A stretch of 7,215 nucleotides of DNA from Opitutia bacterium (GTDB taxonomy: Bacteria > Verrucomicrobiota > Verrucomicrobiia > Opitutales > Coraliomargaritaceae). Position 1 is the first letter of the stretch. Every line of letters begins with the position of its first letter. The notes under the pieces are model-generated. The model saw only the letters and a program-made list of their open reading frames with translations, had not been told where the DNA came from and did not search any database. The stretch spans positions 1 through 7,215 of the forward strand of contig JABJQI010000040.1 in NCBI GenBank assembly GCA_018663485.1, read 5' to 3'. This document shows positions 6,813 through 7,215 of the stretch, piece after piece. The position numbers and the translations under genes are program-made.

Positions 6813-7215
6813 CCAGTCGACCCAAATCGCCCGGCACTCGCCGCCGGTGCGGCAGACCGTATTGCCTCGAATTATCGTATCAATGGAACCATGCAACTTG
6901 ATGCCGCCTTGCTCTAGCCCGCCGAATGTGCGGCGCACATGAATATCAGAAATAAAGTTATCTTCTAACAGACTAAAGGCTGCCCCCATACTACCGTTGA
7001 TCCCAGCCGCTTCACAGTGTGAGATCCGGTTACGACGCACAATGTGGCTGCCGACCTTATCCTGACTACAATCACCACTTCCAGAAGCGTCCGTCAGGAT
7101 CGCATTGAAGCCGTGCACATTGCCGGGATAGTCACCGCGATCAGCGATCCCGAGCTGCACGCCGACGGTGATGGAGTGGCTGATGTCATTCTCTTCGATG
7201 ATCCAGCCTTTACTC
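6705..7215 (-). CDS. Right-handed parallel beta-helix protein, partial at both ends
   Basis: The frame is open from the right edge to a TAA at 6705-6707 (about 169 residues visible); the N-terminus lies outside. Repeating beta-helix rungs are visible: GWIIEENDISHSITVGVQLG, HIVRRNRISHCEAAGI, FSLLEDNFISDIH, GIKLHGSIDTIIRGNTVC and GTIIEGNIGFDNTNTDLYVEV. Such proteins are often secreted polysaccharide-active enzymes; the enzyme class cannot be told from this part. The natural sequence appears to end at DLYVEV (about 6741-6750). The last 12 or so residues (LFEGLFDRLTG) are the antisense of the integrase and are not native, so the 3' end has been lost. An apparent GTG start at 7160 is internal, because the rung pattern continues upstream of it. 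Confidence 0.75.
   Translation of the reverse strand, partial: SKGWIIEENDISHSITVGVQLGIADRGDYPGNVHGFNAILTDASGSGDCSQDKVGSHIVRRNRISHCEAAGINGSMGAAFSLLEDNFISDIHVRRTFGGLEQGGIKLHGSIDTIIRGNTVCRTGGECRAIWVDWLAQGTIIEGNIGFDNTNTDLYVEVLFEGLFDRLTG
6741..6750. other. Junction joining the truncated 3' ends of the integrase and beta-helix genes
   Basis: Left of this point the plus strand encodes plausible integrase (ALEKHF); right of it the minus strand encodes plausible beta-helix (DLYVEV). Each frame continues only as nonsense antisense of the other gene. The boundary can be set to about 10 bp. It marks a deletion/recombination endpoint or an assembly join. Confidence 0.6.

Overview
The window reads like the chromosome of a PVC-superphylum bacterium, most likely Verrucomicrobiota near Opitutae/Puniceicoccales. 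This is an inference from protein style: chlamydial-type class I ribonucleotide reductase subunits, a sigma/membrane-protein/periplasmic-protein cassette, and a parallel beta-helix protein of the kind common in polysaccharide-degrading members. No rRNA or other taxonomic marker is present. Base composition is mixed, with an AT-rich control region around 3950-4200. None of the visible start codons has a convincing Shine-Dalgarno sequence.

Region 1 (1-4000, minus strand) is an aerobic ribonucleotide reductase locus. nrdB (radical-generating R2) is followed by nrdA (catalytic R1), which runs off the left edge with 847 residues visible. An intrinsic terminator lies between them. About 200 bp upstream of nrdB is a pair of NrdR-box-like palindromes exactly 31 bp apart, with a TTGACA-N17-CATATT promoter candidate between the boxes and the gene. 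NrdB keeps all six metal ligands, but the residue normally used for the stable tyrosyl radical is leucine (L135). That is a class Ic-like feature and the most interesting protein observation here. NrdA carries two N-terminal ATP-cone-like domains, the first of them degenerate.

Region 2 (4219-5867, plus strand) is a compact regulatory cassette. It holds an ECF-type sigma factor, a single-pass membrane protein that is probably its anti-sigma partner, and (ATGA overlap) a secreted protein built from 15-18 residue helical repeats, similar in style to DUF3106 proteins. The layout suggests envelope sensing passed across the inner membrane to the sigma factor.

Region 3 (5952-6146) holds tRNA-Lys(CUU) and tRNA-Thr(UGU), followed by a strong intrinsic terminator.

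Region 4 (6147-7215) looks like the remains of an integrated element beside the tRNA genes. It has the N-terminal part of a tyrosine-recombinase integrase on the plus strand and the C-terminal side of a parallel beta-helix protein on the minus strand. They converge and both lose their natural 3' ends at the same point, about 6741-6750, which marks a deletion or recombination scar (or an assembly join).
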